Shown here in pieces: positions 27,608 through 37,999 of a stretch of DNA of 64,000 nucleotides; the stretch's first letter is position 1; every line of letters starts with the position of its first letter. A model generated the notes under the pieces. It was not told the origin of the DNA. It searched no databases and saw only the letters and a list, made by a program, of their open reading frames with translations. Position numbers and translations under genes: made by a program. This stretch comes from Ancylomarina subtilis (lineage in GTDB: Bacteria; Bacteroidota; Bacteroidia; Bacteroidales; Marinifilaceae), in the NCBI RefSeq assembly GCF_004217115.1, contig NZ_SHKN01000001.1, forward strand, positions 1,119,781 through 1,183,780, written 5' to 3'.

Positions 27608-28978
27608 CTAACTACGGTCAACAAAATCAGAAACGTCCTCAAAAACAAACATCGTTGGCTGGGCTTCGAAATAATTAAACAGATCCATCTCGGGCCATTT
27701 CTTTACAGAACGCAACACCCTTGCCATCAACTTATTCAATTCTTTGGGGAAATCAGACCCTCTCCACGAAGATGTGTTGGTAATAATCACCCAGGTTGTG
27801 CCATCTGGATTCTGCTTCATCAAAGCTGAGGTACCAGCAAGCGTTCCGGTACGCCACCATGTTCCATTCGATCGGGTTCCTTTCCATCCAATAGGACTAA
27901 ATCCTCTTCGACTGGGTTTTGTCATATAAGCAACACTCTCCTTAGAAAGAATATCAGCTTGCTTATCTTTACCATCAATCGCAACATAGAATTTCATCAA
28001 CTCAGCTGCAGATGCTATCCAGGCTCCTGCACCACCAAGAGCTTCGATATTGTTCCCTCCATTACTTCGATACACCTTTTCGCCAGAACCATCAAAAGCG
28101 GGTACCAATATCGCATTGGACTGTTCGTAATAATTTACTTCATTGGGCAATTTGTCTTGACGCAAATTCTTTCCCAAATGCATATCAAAAATACCTACAG
28201 GATGTAAAATATGTTCCTGAACGTAAGTTTCATAATCTTTTCCTGAAGCGGCCTCAACAACCTTTTCAAGAATCACATAACCTAAATTCGAATAGCTACC
28301 ACGGCTACCAGGTGTAAAATGCAGACGTCTTGAAAGTGCAAATTCAATTATGGTCTCAGCACTTGCCGGAGCAGGAACATTCATCTTTTTTGCTATGGTT
28401 ATTGGCAAAAACATCTGATCCCCGTACCGACTTGTAAATCCTGCCGTATGTCTTAAAAGGTGTTCGACACTTATTTTACAGGCTCGCTTATCGCGGATAT
28501 TGAGATACTTTTCTGAATTAAGAATTCCAGTCTCGCCAAAAACCTTATCGCTTAATTGCAGCTTGCCTTCTTCCTGTAATTTCATAATTGCTGTAGCCGT
28601 AATCAACTTTGAAACACTGGCAATACGAAATAAATGATCGGGTTCAACTTTCACCTTTTTTTCCATATCGGCGTAACCGTAACCTTTAGCAAAAACAAGT
28701 TTTTCATCTTTAACTAATGCCACAGAAGCACCATTAATGTGCCAATATTCAAGAAATCTATTGATTCTATAATCCGCTCTCTTAGTGGCCTCTGATGATA
28801 AAAGTGCATTTGAAATACGATGCGAAACGGGATCCAATTTGCCATCGTAGGGTATATGTAATTCTTCTCTTTTGGACGAGCTGGTATGTGTATCCAACAG
28901 GACCACAACCAAGGTTAATATGAGTATTATGATTTGTTTTACAGTCATTCTCCACAGTTTATCTTTCAAAGATCTCAT
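27608..28978 (-). CDS. Exported serine hydrolase, beta-lactamase/PBP4-like fold
   Basis: The class C beta-lactamase-type fold shows the catalytic SxxK in RIASVSKLITA, a YxN-type motif in GSYSNLGYV, and VEHLLRHTAGF. An uncleaved signal anchor or signal peptide (IIILILTLVVVLL) precedes it, so it acts outside the cytoplasm. Known relatives are DD-peptidases, esterases and D-aminopeptidases; the substrate cannot be told. The open frame runs up to 29137, but the first 53 residues are unlike any signal region; I start at the ATG at 28978 (MRSLKDK), with 28948 (MTVKQII) as the alternative. A near-consensus -7 box (CACTTTTG on the minus strand) just upstream fits. Confidence 0.82.
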   Translation of the reverse strand: MRSLKDKLWRMTVKQIIILILTLVVVLLDTHTSSSKREELHIPYDGKLDPVSHRISNALLSSEATKRADYRINRFLEYWHINGASVALVKDEKLVFAKGYGYADMEKKVKVEPDHLFRIASVSKLITATAIMKLQEEGKLQLSDKVFGETGILNSEKYLNIRDKRACKISVEHLLRHTAGFTSRYGDQMFLPITIAKKMNVPAPASAETIIEFALSRRLHFTPGSRGSYSNLGYVILEKVVEAASGKDYETYVQEHILHPVGIFDMHLGKNLRQDKLPNEVNYYEQSNAILVPAFDGSGEKVYRSNGGNNIEALGGAGAWIASAAELMKFYVAIDGKDKQADILSKESVAYMTKPSRRGFSPIGWKGTRSNGTWWRTGTLAGTSALMKQNPDGTTWVIITNTSSWRGSDFPKELNKLMARVLRSVKKWPEMDLFNYFEAQPTMFVFEDVSDFVDRS

Positions 28979-29518
28979 TACAAGATACCTTAAGGATACT
29001 AATCTATCTAATCTTAATTCGCCACAAAAGTGACTATTTTTTCTGAATATGCAGCTATGAAGATAAAACATTTCCGTCAGATATGTGACATAAAAATGCA
29101 GGTTTTTGGCTAATAATGGTCTCTGTATGACTTCCATCTAAATTTCAAAAGTTCAAACACATAGCCCCATTCTGAGTAATTTATCTTCAAACATGACTCA
29201 TATTTATTAGCATATCAGTCTGATTACAGTTGCCTAAAGGCACACCAAGTTCAATTGGAATATCGATTTAGGATATAGCAATTAAGAAAGTGGATACATA
29301 CTGAAAGACAAATCCATAATCTTTTTTAACACTTTCGATCTCAAATTCCAAAAGACGATTCACAAGTTTTACTTATATTTGCGCGGACCTTACCTTAAAA
29401 ACTCAATATTTAAACTTTTAGCAATAAAAGTTATTCACCTGGCATCAATTGAATTGATTCTGTAGGGTGAGCTTTTACACACAGAAAATTGAGTCAAAAA
29501 ATCACAACTAGAAAATAA
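28979..29518. other. Divergent promoter region between serine hydrolase and PBP1A
   Basis: No gene apart from the doubtful N-terminal extension of the hydrolase frame. It contains a clear plus-strand -7 box at 29374-29381 (TATATTTG) that should drive PBP1A with a leader of about 130 bases. No hairpin stands out in the leader. Confidence 0.45.
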
Positions 29519-31921
29519 ATGACAAAAGGCAAGAACACCCCTATTAAGGCTAAAAGAAAGAATCCTCCCCAAAGAAAATCAACCCCTGCAAAAAAAGGAA
29601 AATCAAAGCGAACATTCAAAAATCGCTTCATTCGTTTTTGCTTTATCTGTCTGCTTATTGCTGGCTCTCTCTTCGGTTTATTCTTGGCAAGTATCTATTA
29701 TGGCGCTTGGGGAAAACTACCTGATTACCACACTTTAAAAACGATTCAGAATGCTGAAGCCTCAGAAGTCTATTCTGATGATGGAAAAATTCTGGGACGT
29801 ATCTATGCAGAGAATCGCACTAATATCGATTTTAATGCAATCCCAATTAATGTGATTAACGCACTTGTTGCCACTGAAGATTCACGCTTCTACAATCATG
29901 AAGGAATTGACGAAATCAGTCTGGTGCGTGTACTCGTAAAAACACTGATTCTAGGCAACAAAAGTTCTGGTGGGGGAAGTACTTTGAGTCAACAACTAGC
30001 CAAAAACCTTTATCCAAGAAGAGATTTTGGCAAATTTTCAATGCCTGTCAACAAGATAAAAGAAGCCATTACTGCATCAAGATTAGAAAAGATTTACTCC
30101 AAAAAGAAGATCCTTCAACTCTACTTAAATACGGTTCCCTTTGGCGAACAAGTCTATGGAATAGAAAGCGCTTCACGTCAGTATTTTAGCAAGCCAGCCT
30201 ACAAACTTAAACTTGACGAAAGTGCCGTTCTGATTGGGATGCTAAAAGCACCATCCTACTATAATCCACGTCGTTTTCCTGAACGTTCGAAACAACGCAG
30301 AAACGTGGTTATAGGACAAATGGCTAAAAACAATTTTATATCAGAGAATCAAGCCGAACAGCTTAAACGAAAACCTCTGGAAATCAACTATCATAAACAA
30401 ACTACTCACTCGGGACTTGCCCCCTATTTGCGTGAACGCATCCGTGTGGAAGCTGACAATATCCTAAAAAAATATACCAAAACGGATGGCTCATATTACG
30501 ATATATACCGGGATGGCTTAAGAATTGTGAGTACTGTGGATTATAGCATGCAAAAATATGCCGAGGATGCTGTCAAGTCTCACATGAAAAACTTACAGAA
30601 TTTATTCTATAAACACTGGGGAAGACAAAATCCATGGGACAATAATAAAGCGATTCTGACTTCAGCGATTGAACGTTCTCCTTATTATAAAACCTTAGTA
30701 AAAGAAGGAAAAAAGAAGAAGGAGATTGATGCGATATTGAAGAAAAAAAGAGACATGAAAATCTTCTCATGGGATGGAGAAAAGGATGTCCAAATGAGTG
30801 CTCTCGATTCAATCAAACATTACATCAAACTCTTAAACACAGGCTTTGTCGCCATGGAGAGCAATACAGGTAAAATCAAAGCCTGGGTTGGTGGTATTGA
30901 TTTCAAACATTTCCAATACGATCATGTTACGGGCAGACGACAAGTGGGGTCGATATTCAAGCCAATTGTTTATGCAGCTGCTCTTGAGGCGAACATGTCA
31001 CCTTATGACTATTACCCTAATGAGCGTAAAGTATACTCTGAATTCCAGGACTGGTCTCCCCGAAATGCGGATAATAACTACGAAGGCAGCTACAGCATGG
31101 AAGGTGCACTAGCAGAATCAGTTAACACCATTGCTGTTGATTTTATAATGGAAACTGGCATACAAGAAACCATTAAATTGGCTGAAGAACTGGGAATCAC
31201 CTCTCCTTTGCCCAAGGTGCCATCACTTGCTTTGGGAACAGCTAATATTTCGTTATTGGAAATGATTCAGGTTTATGCAAGTTTTGCCAATAGAGGAAAA
31301 AAAGTTGAACCCTATTATATCTCTCGAATTGAGAACAACAAGGGCGAAGTTATTGTTGATCTAAATCCACTAAACACAGAAACAGAATCCAACTTATCTG
31401 CCGAAAATGCAGACATCATAAACCAAATGCTGACTGCCGTTGTTGACAGTGGAACAGCAAAAAGCCTGCGATCAGTATATGGTCTGAAAGGTGAATTTGC
31501 AGGAAAAACAGGGACAACTCAATCTCAGGCAGACGGCTGGTATATTGGTTACAATCAAAATCTGGTTGCCGGAGCCTGGGTAGGAGCTGAAGATATGCGC
31601 GTACATTTCCGTTCGTTAAGCCTTGGACAAGGGGCTTCTATGGCACTCCCTATTTATGGCAAATTCATGCACCAACTCAACAACAATAACAAATATCAAA
31701 ACTACTGTACAGCACCATTTTTCAAACCTGATAATGAAACTCTGGCAAAGCTGGATATCCCCCATTACATACCTCCTCGCGCAGGTTTCTTCGAAAGATT
31801 ATTGGGTCTCGACAACAATAAAGAGGACAAGATGAAGATGAAAGAACGTCGAGAAAAAAGAAAGAAAAATAAAAAATCTATCTATGATAAGATAAGATCT
31901 ATCTTCAGAAAAAAAGACTAA
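29519..31921 (+). CDS. Bifunctional penicillin-binding protein 1A
   Basis: The 800-aa class A PBP builds peptidoglycan: a basic cytoplasmic tail, one membrane anchor (about 38-60), a GT51 glycosyltransferase domain with catalytic E120 in ATEDSRFYNHEG and the GGSTLSQQLAKNL motif, and a transpeptidase domain with S478 (SIFK), S534-V-N and K663-T-G. The C-terminus is a long Lys/Arg-rich cytoplasm-like tail (REKRKKNKKSIYDK), common in Bacteroidota homologues. It has its own promoter and a strong terminator, so it stands alone. Confidence 0.95.
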   Translation: MTKGKNTPIKAKRKNPPQRKSTPAKKGKSKRTFKNRFIRFCFICLLIAGSLFGLFLASIYYGAWGKLPDYHTLKTIQNAEASEVYSDDGKILGRIYAENRTNIDFNAIPINVINALVATEDSRFYNHEGIDEISLVRVLVKTLILGNKSSGGGSTLSQQLAKNLYPRRDFGKFSMPVNKIKEAITASRLEKIYSKKKILQLYLNTVPFGEQVYGIESASRQYFSKPAYKLKLDESAVLIGMLKAPSYYNPRRFPERSKQRRNVVIGQMAKNNFISENQAEQLKRKPLEINYHKQTTHSGLAPYLRERIRVEADNILKKYTKTDGSYYDIYRDGLRIVSTVDYSMQKYAEDAVKSHMKNLQNLFYKHWGRQNPWDNNKAILTSAIERSPYYKTLVKEGKKKKEIDAILKKKRDMKIFSWDGEKDVQMSALDSIKHYIKLLNTGFVAMESNTGKIKAWVGGIDFKHFQYDHVTGRRQVGSIFKPIVYAAALEANMSPYDYYPNERKVYSEFQDWSPRNADNNYEGSYSMEGALAESVNTIAVDFIMETGIQETIKLAEELGITSPLPKVPSLALGTANISLLEMIQVYASFANRGKKVEPYYISRIENNKGEVIVDLNPLNTETESNLSAENADIINQMLTAVVDSGTAKSLRSVYGLKGEFAGKTGTTQSQADGWYIGYNQNLVAGAWVGAEDMRVHFRSLSLGQGASMALPIYGKFMHQLNNNNKYQNYCTAPFFKPDNETLAKLDIPHYIPPRAGFFERLLGLDNNKEDKMKMKERREKRKKNKKSIYDKIRSIFRKKD

Positions 31922-31959
31922 CATGACTTAATTGTCATTGGTCTAATAAAAACAATTTT

Positions 31960-31998
31960 GCGTAAAATACCTGTTCGTTCAGAACATGTATTTTACGC
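31960..31998. terminator. Intrinsic terminator between PBP1A and rarA
   Basis: An 11-bp stem GCGTAAAATAC / GTATTTTACGC, with a second small stem (TGTTC/GAACA) inside the loop, followed by nine-base ATTTTTTTT. It lies between convergent genes and may serve both. Confidence 0.8.
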
Positions 31999-32033
31999 AT
32001 TTTTTTTGCTCTTAAAGTTGAACTTATTAAAAT

Positions 32034-33308
32034 CTAAAAGCGTTTCTTCCACCAAAATTTTAATCGTTCCAGCACTTTCACTTCCAGAGCATTATTCTGA
32101 GGAATATAGAGTCTCTGATTTGAGATCTCTTCCGGAAGGTAGTCCTGTTCAACAAAATTACCCGGATAGTCGTGAGAATATTTATATTCTTTACCATAGC
32201 CCAAATCTTTCATCAACTTGGTTGGTGAGTTGCGCAAATGCAAGGGAACTGACAGATTTCCGGTTTCTCTAACCAAAGCCTGAGCCTTGCCAATTGCCAG
32301 ATAAGACGCATTACTTTTAGCTGAGGTGGCTAGATAAATAGCGACTTCGGAAAGTATAATCCGAGACTCGGGCATACCAACCAGATTGACCGATTGAAAA
32401 CCTGCATTGGCCAAAAGCAGTGCATTGGGATTGGCCAAACCAATATCTTCACTGGCTGAAATGACCAATCGTCGGGCGATGAACTTAGGATCCTCTCCCC
32501 CCTCAATCATTCTTGCCAGCCAATAAACAGCAGCATCTGGATCGCTACCTCGAATCGATTTTATTAGGGCAGAGGCAATGTCATAGTGTTGTTCGCCATC
32601 CTTATCATACATCGATGGATTTTCTTGTAGCTCTTTCAGTACAAGTTCATTGGTCAAAACAATCTTATCAGTCACCTGGGAGTTAATGACCAGCTCCAAT
32701 ATATTCAACAGCTTGCGTGCATCACCTCCCGAAAATTTAATCAGGGCATCCTTTTCTTTTACTGTAACATCTTTCTCTTTCAGGTAAATATCCTTCGAAA
32801 TAGCGTGATCAATCAAATACTCCAAATCTGATTTGTCCTGAGCTTTCAAAACGTAAACCTGACAACGGGAAAGCAATGGCGATATCACCTCAAATGAAGG
32901 GTTTTCGGTTGTTGCCCCTATCAAGGTTACCGTCCCATTTTCAACAGCTCCCAAAAGAGAATCTTGCTGTGATTTACTGAAACGATGAATTTCATCGATA
33001 AATAAAATAGGATTAGGTGTCGAAAAAAACTTCTGTTTTTCAGCCTTGGCAATCACCTCTCTCACATCTTTCACACCCGAATTTACAGCAGATAGAATAT
33101 AAAAAGGGCGATTGAGTTGATTGGCAATAATCTTTGCTAAAGTCGTTTTTCCAACCCCTGGAGGTCCCCACAAAATAAAAGACGAAATATTCCCTGACTC
33201 AATCATCTTTCGAAGAACTGCTTTCTCACCCACGAGATGTTTTTGTCCCAAATAATTCTCAAGACTGGTAGGGCGTAGTCGTTCTGCTAAAGGTTGGTTT
33301 GCTGACAT
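32034..33308 (-). CDS. rarA: Replication-associated recombination protein A (AAA+ ATPase)
   Basis: The 424-aa protein has the RarA/MgsA/WRNIP1 layout: LAERLRPTSLENYLGQKHL at the N-terminus, Walker A GPPGVGKTT (about 48-56), Walker B LFIDEIHRF, sensor 1 GATTENPSF with LLSRC arginine finger, then the RarA tetramerisation domain (SIRGSDPDAAVYWLARMIEGGEDP). It acts at stalled replication forks with the clamp and SSB. The gene is 71 bases downstream of the TPR gene on the same strand and could be co-transcribed with it. Confidence 0.95.
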   Translation of the reverse strand: MSANQPLAERLRPTSLENYLGQKHLVGEKAVLRKMIESGNISSFILWGPPGVGKTTLAKIIANQLNRPFYILSAVNSGVKDVREVIAKAEKQKFFSTPNPILFIDEIHRFSKSQQDSLLGAVENGTVTLIGATTENPSFEVISPLLSRCQVYVLKAQDKSDLEYLIDHAISKDIYLKEKDVTVKEKDALIKFSGGDARKLLNILELVINSQVTDKIVLTNELVLKELQENPSMYDKDGEQHYDIASALIKSIRGSDPDAAVYWLARMIEGGEDPKFIARRLVISASEDIGLANPNALLLANAGFQSVNLVGMPESRIILSEVAIYLATSAKSNASYLAIGKAQALVRETGNLSVPLHLRNSPTKLMKDLGYGKEYKYSHDYPGNFVEQDYLPEEISNQRLYIPQNNALEVKVLERLKFWWKKRF

Positions 33309-33379
33309 ATATAAAGAGTAAAATATTAAAATTGAAAGTCTGTATGGGCGATTTTTATTTCCGAAATGAAGATTAAAGC

Positions 33380-35359
33380 TTATTTATCTTTATTACAATA
33401 GCGTTTTATCACATTATAAGCATCGAGCAAACCTAATTCACCCGCTTTACTTAAATCACCATATGCAGACGTCTTATCATTATTATATAAATACACCAAT
33501 CCCCGGTTATAATAAGCTTCCTTGAATCGACTATCCAACTCAATCGCTTTATTATAGTCCGAAATCGCTTTATCAAACTGTTTGGATTTGGCGTAGGTAT
33601 TTCCCCTGTTAAAATAAGCGAAGTTAAAATCCGGATTCAACTTTATAGCCTTATTATAATCTGCAATAGCCGAACTGTAATCAACGATAATCTCGTAATC
33701 CTTACCCTTTTTGTCTTCGTTCATTCGCAAATTGGTATGATCATTCACACCAATAGATTGAATGTAATCCGTCATATCGACAATTGCATTTGCTCGATTG
33801 AAATAGGCAAAAGCAAAATTCTTATCCTTCTCGATACAGATATTAAAGGAAGCAATTGCATTATTAAATTTCTTATTGCTTAACTCATAGGTTCCCTTAA
33901 AGAAATACGCCTCACTATCCCCCGATTTTATCAGAAAATCAGCATTTTTAATTTGTTGCTCAACCAATTTCTTCGAAAACAGGCTGTGCTTATTACTAAA
34001 AGTGAAAGCCGGCGAATAATTGTGCTTTTGATTATAATTCATCAATTCCTGGTCGTAGTACTGCATCTTTCCGGCACGCAAACTGTCCATTGATAAATGA
34101 GTAATGTGAAAATCAGCCTCAAGCTTAATCGTTACAAACTTATCCTGAACACGTCCCTTTATAATCTCTTCAACAATTTTATCTCTGGAATTCAAGTCAA
34201 TCAAACGTTGAAAATTTTCAGTCGTGTCTACAAAAGCAGCCATAGCACCTTCATTCTTCATCTTCTTGTACTTTTCGATAATAATCAATCCTTGATTTCT
34301 ATCCTGAATGGCACCATCTATATCCTTTATCACCTGCTTGGCTGAAGACCGGGCCAGATAAGCTTTTGCAAAATCAGGATAAATATTGATTGCAGTGGTA
34401 TAATCAGCAATAGCTCCCAGGTTATCCCCAATATCTGCCTTAACCAAACCCCGATTGAAATAAATCAGCATATTATCCGGATTCATATCCAAAACCATAT
34501 TAAAATCTTCGATGGCAGAATTAAAATCGCCCACTTCTGACTTTAAAAGAGCTCTATTGTAATAACCATAAGCGTTATTGGGATCCAATTCGATCACTCT
34601 GTCGTAATCAGCCAATGCCCCTCTTAAATTCTTGGTTGCATAATTTGATATCCCTCTACCCATTATCAAGCGCGCATCATTGGGATTAATTTTCAAGGCT
34701 CGTTCATAGTCCTCAACAGATTCCTTATACTCTTTATTCTTATATTTTAAATAGGCTCTGTGGCCAAAGGCATCTGCCGAAAAATTGTTGAGTTGAACAG
34801 CTTTATTGCAATCCGCAATAGCCCCTTTAATATCATCCATTTGTTCTCTTACCACTGCCCGATTCAGATAAGCGCCTATCATATCTTTCTTAATCAGTAT
34901 CGCCTTGGTGTAGTTGTCCTCAGCATCCTTAAAACGCTTCATGGCAGCTAAGGTAATTCCTCTATTTGCAAATATTTCTGCATTATTGGGATTCAACTCC
35001 TCAGCCATATCAAAATCTTTAAGAGCCTGCTTGTAACGCTCCAAATGATTATTAGCAACACCTCTGTATAAATAAGCTAAAGTATAATTCGGATTGATTG
35101 AAATCGCCTTGGAGTAATCGGCTTCTGCCCCCTCGAAATCTTCCAGGTAATATTTTGCTAAAGCTCTAAACAAATAAGGCTCTGGCAGATAGGGCTTAAC
35201 CCTGATAATCTCATTAAATTTTGTAATCGCCTCGGTGTAGTCGTCAAAATAAATCGCATTACGCCCCTTTGATAAAAGATTTTCAGTATTGAGCTGAGCA
35301 CTAGCTGATTTCAAACAGAAGAGAAAACACAAAAATATGATAAGCCGGAATAAACGCAT
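33380..35359 (-). CDS. Exported long TPR-repeat protein
   Basis: The 659-aa protein has a signal peptide (hydrophobic 4-16, ending ASAQ) and about ten N-terminal TPR repeats in two blocks: residues about 25-345 and about 475-655. Many repeats carry the sub-motif AI.DYNKAI.L.P, AY.NRG. A non-TPR insert (about 375-465, with a conserved-looking LEADFHITHLSMDSLRAG stretch) divides the blocks. TPR arrays are protein-binding scaffolds; the partner is unknown. Export suggests a periplasmic role. A promoter lies directly upstream. Confidence 0.88.
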   Translation of the reverse strand: MRLFRLIIFLCFLFCLKSASAQLNTENLLSKGRNAIYFDDYTEAITKFNEIIRVKPYLPEPYLFRALAKYYLEDFEGAEADYSKAISINPNYTLAYLYRGVANNHLERYKQALKDFDMAEELNPNNAEIFANRGITLAAMKRFKDAEDNYTKAILIKKDMIGAYLNRAVVREQMDDIKGAIADCNKAVQLNNFSADAFGHRAYLKYKNKEYKESVEDYERALKINPNDARLIMGRGISNYATKNLRGALADYDRVIELDPNNAYGYYNRALLKSEVGDFNSAIEDFNMVLDMNPDNMLIYFNRGLVKADIGDNLGAIADYTTAINIYPDFAKAYLARSSAKQVIKDIDGAIQDRNQGLIIIEKYKKMKNEGAMAAFVDTTENFQRLIDLNSRDKIVEEIIKGRVQDKFVTIKLEADFHITHLSMDSLRAGKMQYYDQELMNYNQKHNYSPAFTFSNKHSLFSKKLVEQQIKNADFLIKSGDSEAYFFKGTYELSNKKFNNAIASFNICIEKDKNFAFAYFNRANAIVDMTDYIQSIGVNDHTNLRMNEDKKGKDYEIIVDYSSAIADYNKAIKLNPDFNFAYFNRGNTYAKSKQFDKAISDYNKAIELDSRFKEAYYNRGLVYLYNNDKTSAYGDLSKAGELGLLDAYNVIKRYCNKDK

Positions 35360-35388
35360 AGAAAACTAAAATTTCAAATGTTGAATTA

Positions 35389-35423
35389 CAAACTTAAAAA
35401 ATCTAGCTGGCAATCGAGGCAAA
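35389..35423 (-). promoter_or_regulatory. Promoter of the TPR protein gene
   Basis: The minus strand has TTTG (35420-35423), a 23-base spacer and TAAGTTTG (35389-35396), a full -7 match 30 bases before the ATG. Confidence 0.5.
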
Positions 35424-35619
35424 TTAACAGAATTTAAATCATAAAATCCGCCCCTCATTAAGACTTGATAAGCTATTTCTAATAAGATAAAACATATTCT
35501 TTTTATTTTTTCATAAATGTCTTAACTTGAAGATGAAAGCTCATCCACCAGTAGCCATAAACAATATACGATATGAAAAATTAAGGATGTTCAGCTAAGA
35601 CCCACTAAAAATTGCCGCT

Positions 35620-36306
35620 ATGAAAGATGTTCTATATCAATACATGAAAAAGCGCTACCAGCTTAAAGAGTCTGACCCTTCAGAATTTAAATATCCAGGT
35701 CCTGTGATAACAATTTCAAGAGAATGTGGTTGCTATGCGATCAATGTTGCGAATCTACTTGTTGAAAAACTCAATACGATTACAGGCAAAAAATGGACCG
35801 TTCTGACCAAAGAAATTCTTTTGGAAGCGGCAGAACAACTTGGCTTGCATCCTAAAAAGATAGAATATGTATTCGAATCGAAAGAAAAATCGACCTGGGA
35901 TGAAGTATTTTCAGCCATGTCAAGCAAATACTACAAAAGTGATAAGCAGATAAAAAAAACGATCGCTGATGTGGTGCAAGCCATGGCCAGACGAGGAAAT
36001 TGTATCATTATTGGGCGTGGTGGGGTTATTCTGACGCAGGATATTGAAAGATCCTTACATTTAAAATTACATGCACCACTTAAATGGCGCGCCGAGCAAT
36101 TACAAAAGAAGCATACAGGTTCTCTTAACGAAATGATGACCTACGCTCAATCAATCGATAATAAACGTGAAATCTTTCGTAACTTTTTCAATAAAAAACC
36201 TCTTGAATTAAGTCATTTCGACCTTGTTTTTAATTCAATGAAACTTTCAGATGAGATAATTGTCAATACGACAATTGAAATATTAAAGGCAAAAAAAATA
36301 ATCTAA
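35620..36306 (+). CDS. Cytidylate kinase-like family protein
   Basis: The 228-aa protein belongs to the cytidylate-kinase-like family widespread in anaerobes: VITISRECGCYAINVANLLVEKL at the N-terminus replaces the GxxGxGK P-loop of true Cmk, and GNCIIIGRGGVIL marks the core strand. The nucleotide substrate is unknown and the P-loop is degenerate, so kinase activity should not be assumed. It is transcribed divergently from the TPR gene; 260 bases lie between them. No partner gene follows closely. Confidence 0.85.
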   Translation: MKDVLYQYMKKRYQLKESDPSEFKYPGPVITISRECGCYAINVANLLVEKLNTITGKKWTVLTKEILLEAAEQLGLHPKKIEYVFESKEKSTWDEVFSAMSSKYYKSDKQIKKTIADVVQAMARRGNCIIIGRGGVILTQDIERSLHLKLHAPLKWRAEQLQKKHTGSLNEMMTYAQSIDNKREIFRNFFNKKPLELSHFDLVFNSMKLSDEIIVNTTIEILKAKKII

Positions 36307-36435
36307 CAGACCATCATTCTTGAAAACTAAATTCTCATTTCGGTGAGATTTCAGCATTTCGTCGAGATAAATCTTAATAATATCTAAAAACTTAAGCAAA
36401 GCCCCTGTATCAATTGGCTAGGTTTAAGTTTTTCT

Positions 36436-36443
36436 TATTTTTG
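36436..36443 (+). promoter_or_regulatory. -7 promoter box for the C1 peptidase
   Basis: TATTTTTG, a full TAnnTTTG match, 81 bases before the ATG. No clean -33 TTTG was found at the right distance. Confidence 0.5.
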
Positions 36444-36523
36444 CGCTATCGAATCTGAGCTATATCAAGGCTTCAATTCTTTTTTTCAGATTGAGAAACT
36501 TTATTACTTAAAATATCAACACT

Positions 36524-37738
36524 ATGAATTTTAAAATTCTTGCAGCAGCTCTTCTAATTGGAGGAACAGCATTTTCTTCATCAGCTGGGGTGAAAAAAGA
36601 CAAAAAAAAGGACAAAAAAGAAGGTTATATCTTTACTGATGTAAAGCGTATGCCAGCAACATCTGTGAAAGATCAGCACCGTTCAGGTACATGTTGGGCT
36701 TTTTCGGGACTTTCATTTATGGAGTCAGAAATGTTGCGTATGGGCAAACCAGAAGTAGATTTATCTGAAATGTTTGTGGTTTACAACTGCTACTCAGATA
36801 AAGCAATTAAAGACGTTCGTTTGAGCGGTAAATTCAACTTTGGTGGCGGTGGTGCTTTCCACGACGTAACTTATGTGATGAAAAATTATGGTATTGTACC
36901 TGAATCTGTATACAGTGGATTAAACTATGGTGAAAAAGGTCATACTCATGGTGAAATGGACATCATCCTAAGCAACTATGTAGATGCAGTTATTGCAAAC
37001 AAAAACAGAAAATTAACACCAAACTGGCACATCGGTTTCGATGGTGTTTTGGATGCTTATTTAGGAAAATTGCCTGAAACTTTTAAATACGAAGGTAAAG
37101 AATATACGCCTAAATCATTTGCTAAGGATTTTGTAGGATTGAATCCGGATGACTATATCGAAATCACATCTTACACACATCACCCATTCTACGAAAAATT
37201 CATTATCGAGGTTGGTGACAACTGGTTATGGGATGAAGTTTACAACCTTCCTATTGATGAAATGATGGAAGTAATGGAAAGCGCAATTATGAATGGTTAC
37301 ACCATTGGCTGGGCTTCTGACGTAAGCGAAAAAGGTTTTGCATACCGTAAAGGTGTTGCTATTGTTCCTGAAGCTGACACCAAGAACATGAGCGATTCTG
37401 AAATTTCAAAATGGCAAGATATGTCAGACAAAAAGAAGCAAGCACAACTTTACTCCTTTGAAGGTCCTGGAAAAGAAAAAGAAATTACTCAGGAAATGCG
37501 TCAAATTGCTTTCGATAACTACACAACAACTGATGATCACGGCATGCACATTGTAGGTATTGCTAAGGATCAAAAAGACAACAAGTACTTTATCGTAAAG
37601 AACTCTTGGAATACAGATAATAATCCTTACAAAGGTTATTTTTATGCATCATTCCCATTTGTGAAATACAAGACCATGTCTTTCATGATTCACAAGGATG
37701 CTGTTCCTGCTAATATCAAAAAGAAATTAGGTTTGTAA
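36524..37738 (+). CDS. Exported C1-family aminopeptidase (bleomycin hydrolase/PepC-like)
   Basis: The 404-aa papain-fold peptidase has catalytic C57 (SGTCWAFSG), H339 (DDHGMHIVG) and N360 (VKNSWN). In PepC and bleomycin hydrolases, which are cytoplasmic, a hexameric self-compartmentalised barrel trims peptides. Here a signal peptide (about 1-21, FKILAAALLIGGTAFSSSAG) and a Lys-rich linker precede the domain, so it should act in the periplasm or outside. Codon use looks like that of a well-expressed gene. It has its own promoter and terminator. Confidence 0.9.
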   Translation: MNFKILAAALLIGGTAFSSSAGVKKDKKKDKKEGYIFTDVKRMPATSVKDQHRSGTCWAFSGLSFMESEMLRMGKPEVDLSEMFVVYNCYSDKAIKDVRLSGKFNFGGGGAFHDVTYVMKNYGIVPESVYSGLNYGEKGHTHGEMDIILSNYVDAVIANKNRKLTPNWHIGFDGVLDAYLGKLPETFKYEGKEYTPKSFAKDFVGLNPDDYIEITSYTHHPFYEKFIIEVGDNWLWDEVYNLPIDEMMEVMESAIMNGYTIGWASDVSEKGFAYRKGVAIVPEADTKNMSDSEISKWQDMSDKKKQAQLYSFEGPGKEKEITQEMRQIAFDNYTTTDDHGMHIVGIAKDQKDNKYFIVKNSWNTDNNPYKGYFYASFPFVKYKTMSFMIHKDAVPANIKKKLGL

Positions 37739-37765
37739 TAAGCAAATCCTATTCAAAAATACACA

Positions 37766-37790
37766 AAGCCTGACTGTACTAGTCAGGCTT
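37766..37790 (+). terminator. Intrinsic terminator after the C1 peptidase
   Basis: Perfect 10-bp stem AAGCCTGACT / AGTCAGGCTT with a 5-base loop and a TTTTT run. Confidence 0.85.
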
Positions 37791-37999
37791 TTTTATTGTA
37801 CAAACCAGACTTATTCCGTGATTGCCTGCGTGAAGAATATATTCTTACCAATCGAATACGTGTTCCCAAAATACAATTGTCTTTTTAAGAAAGGATGTCA
37901 GATACAGATTCAAACTGATCATGTGAGTCTGCAAAAATGAGACCTCTCTAAATGAAAAGAAAGATTAAGAACACATCTTATTAATTAAAAAACACAATT

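Noticed and set aside
28979-29137. N-terminal extension of the serine hydrolase to 29137
   Set aside because: The 53 extra residues do not resemble a signal region, and a near-consensus promoter lies inside that stretch.
31960-31998. Small RNA gene or riboswitch
   Set aside because: The hairpin followed by a T run between convergent genes is fully explained as a terminator.
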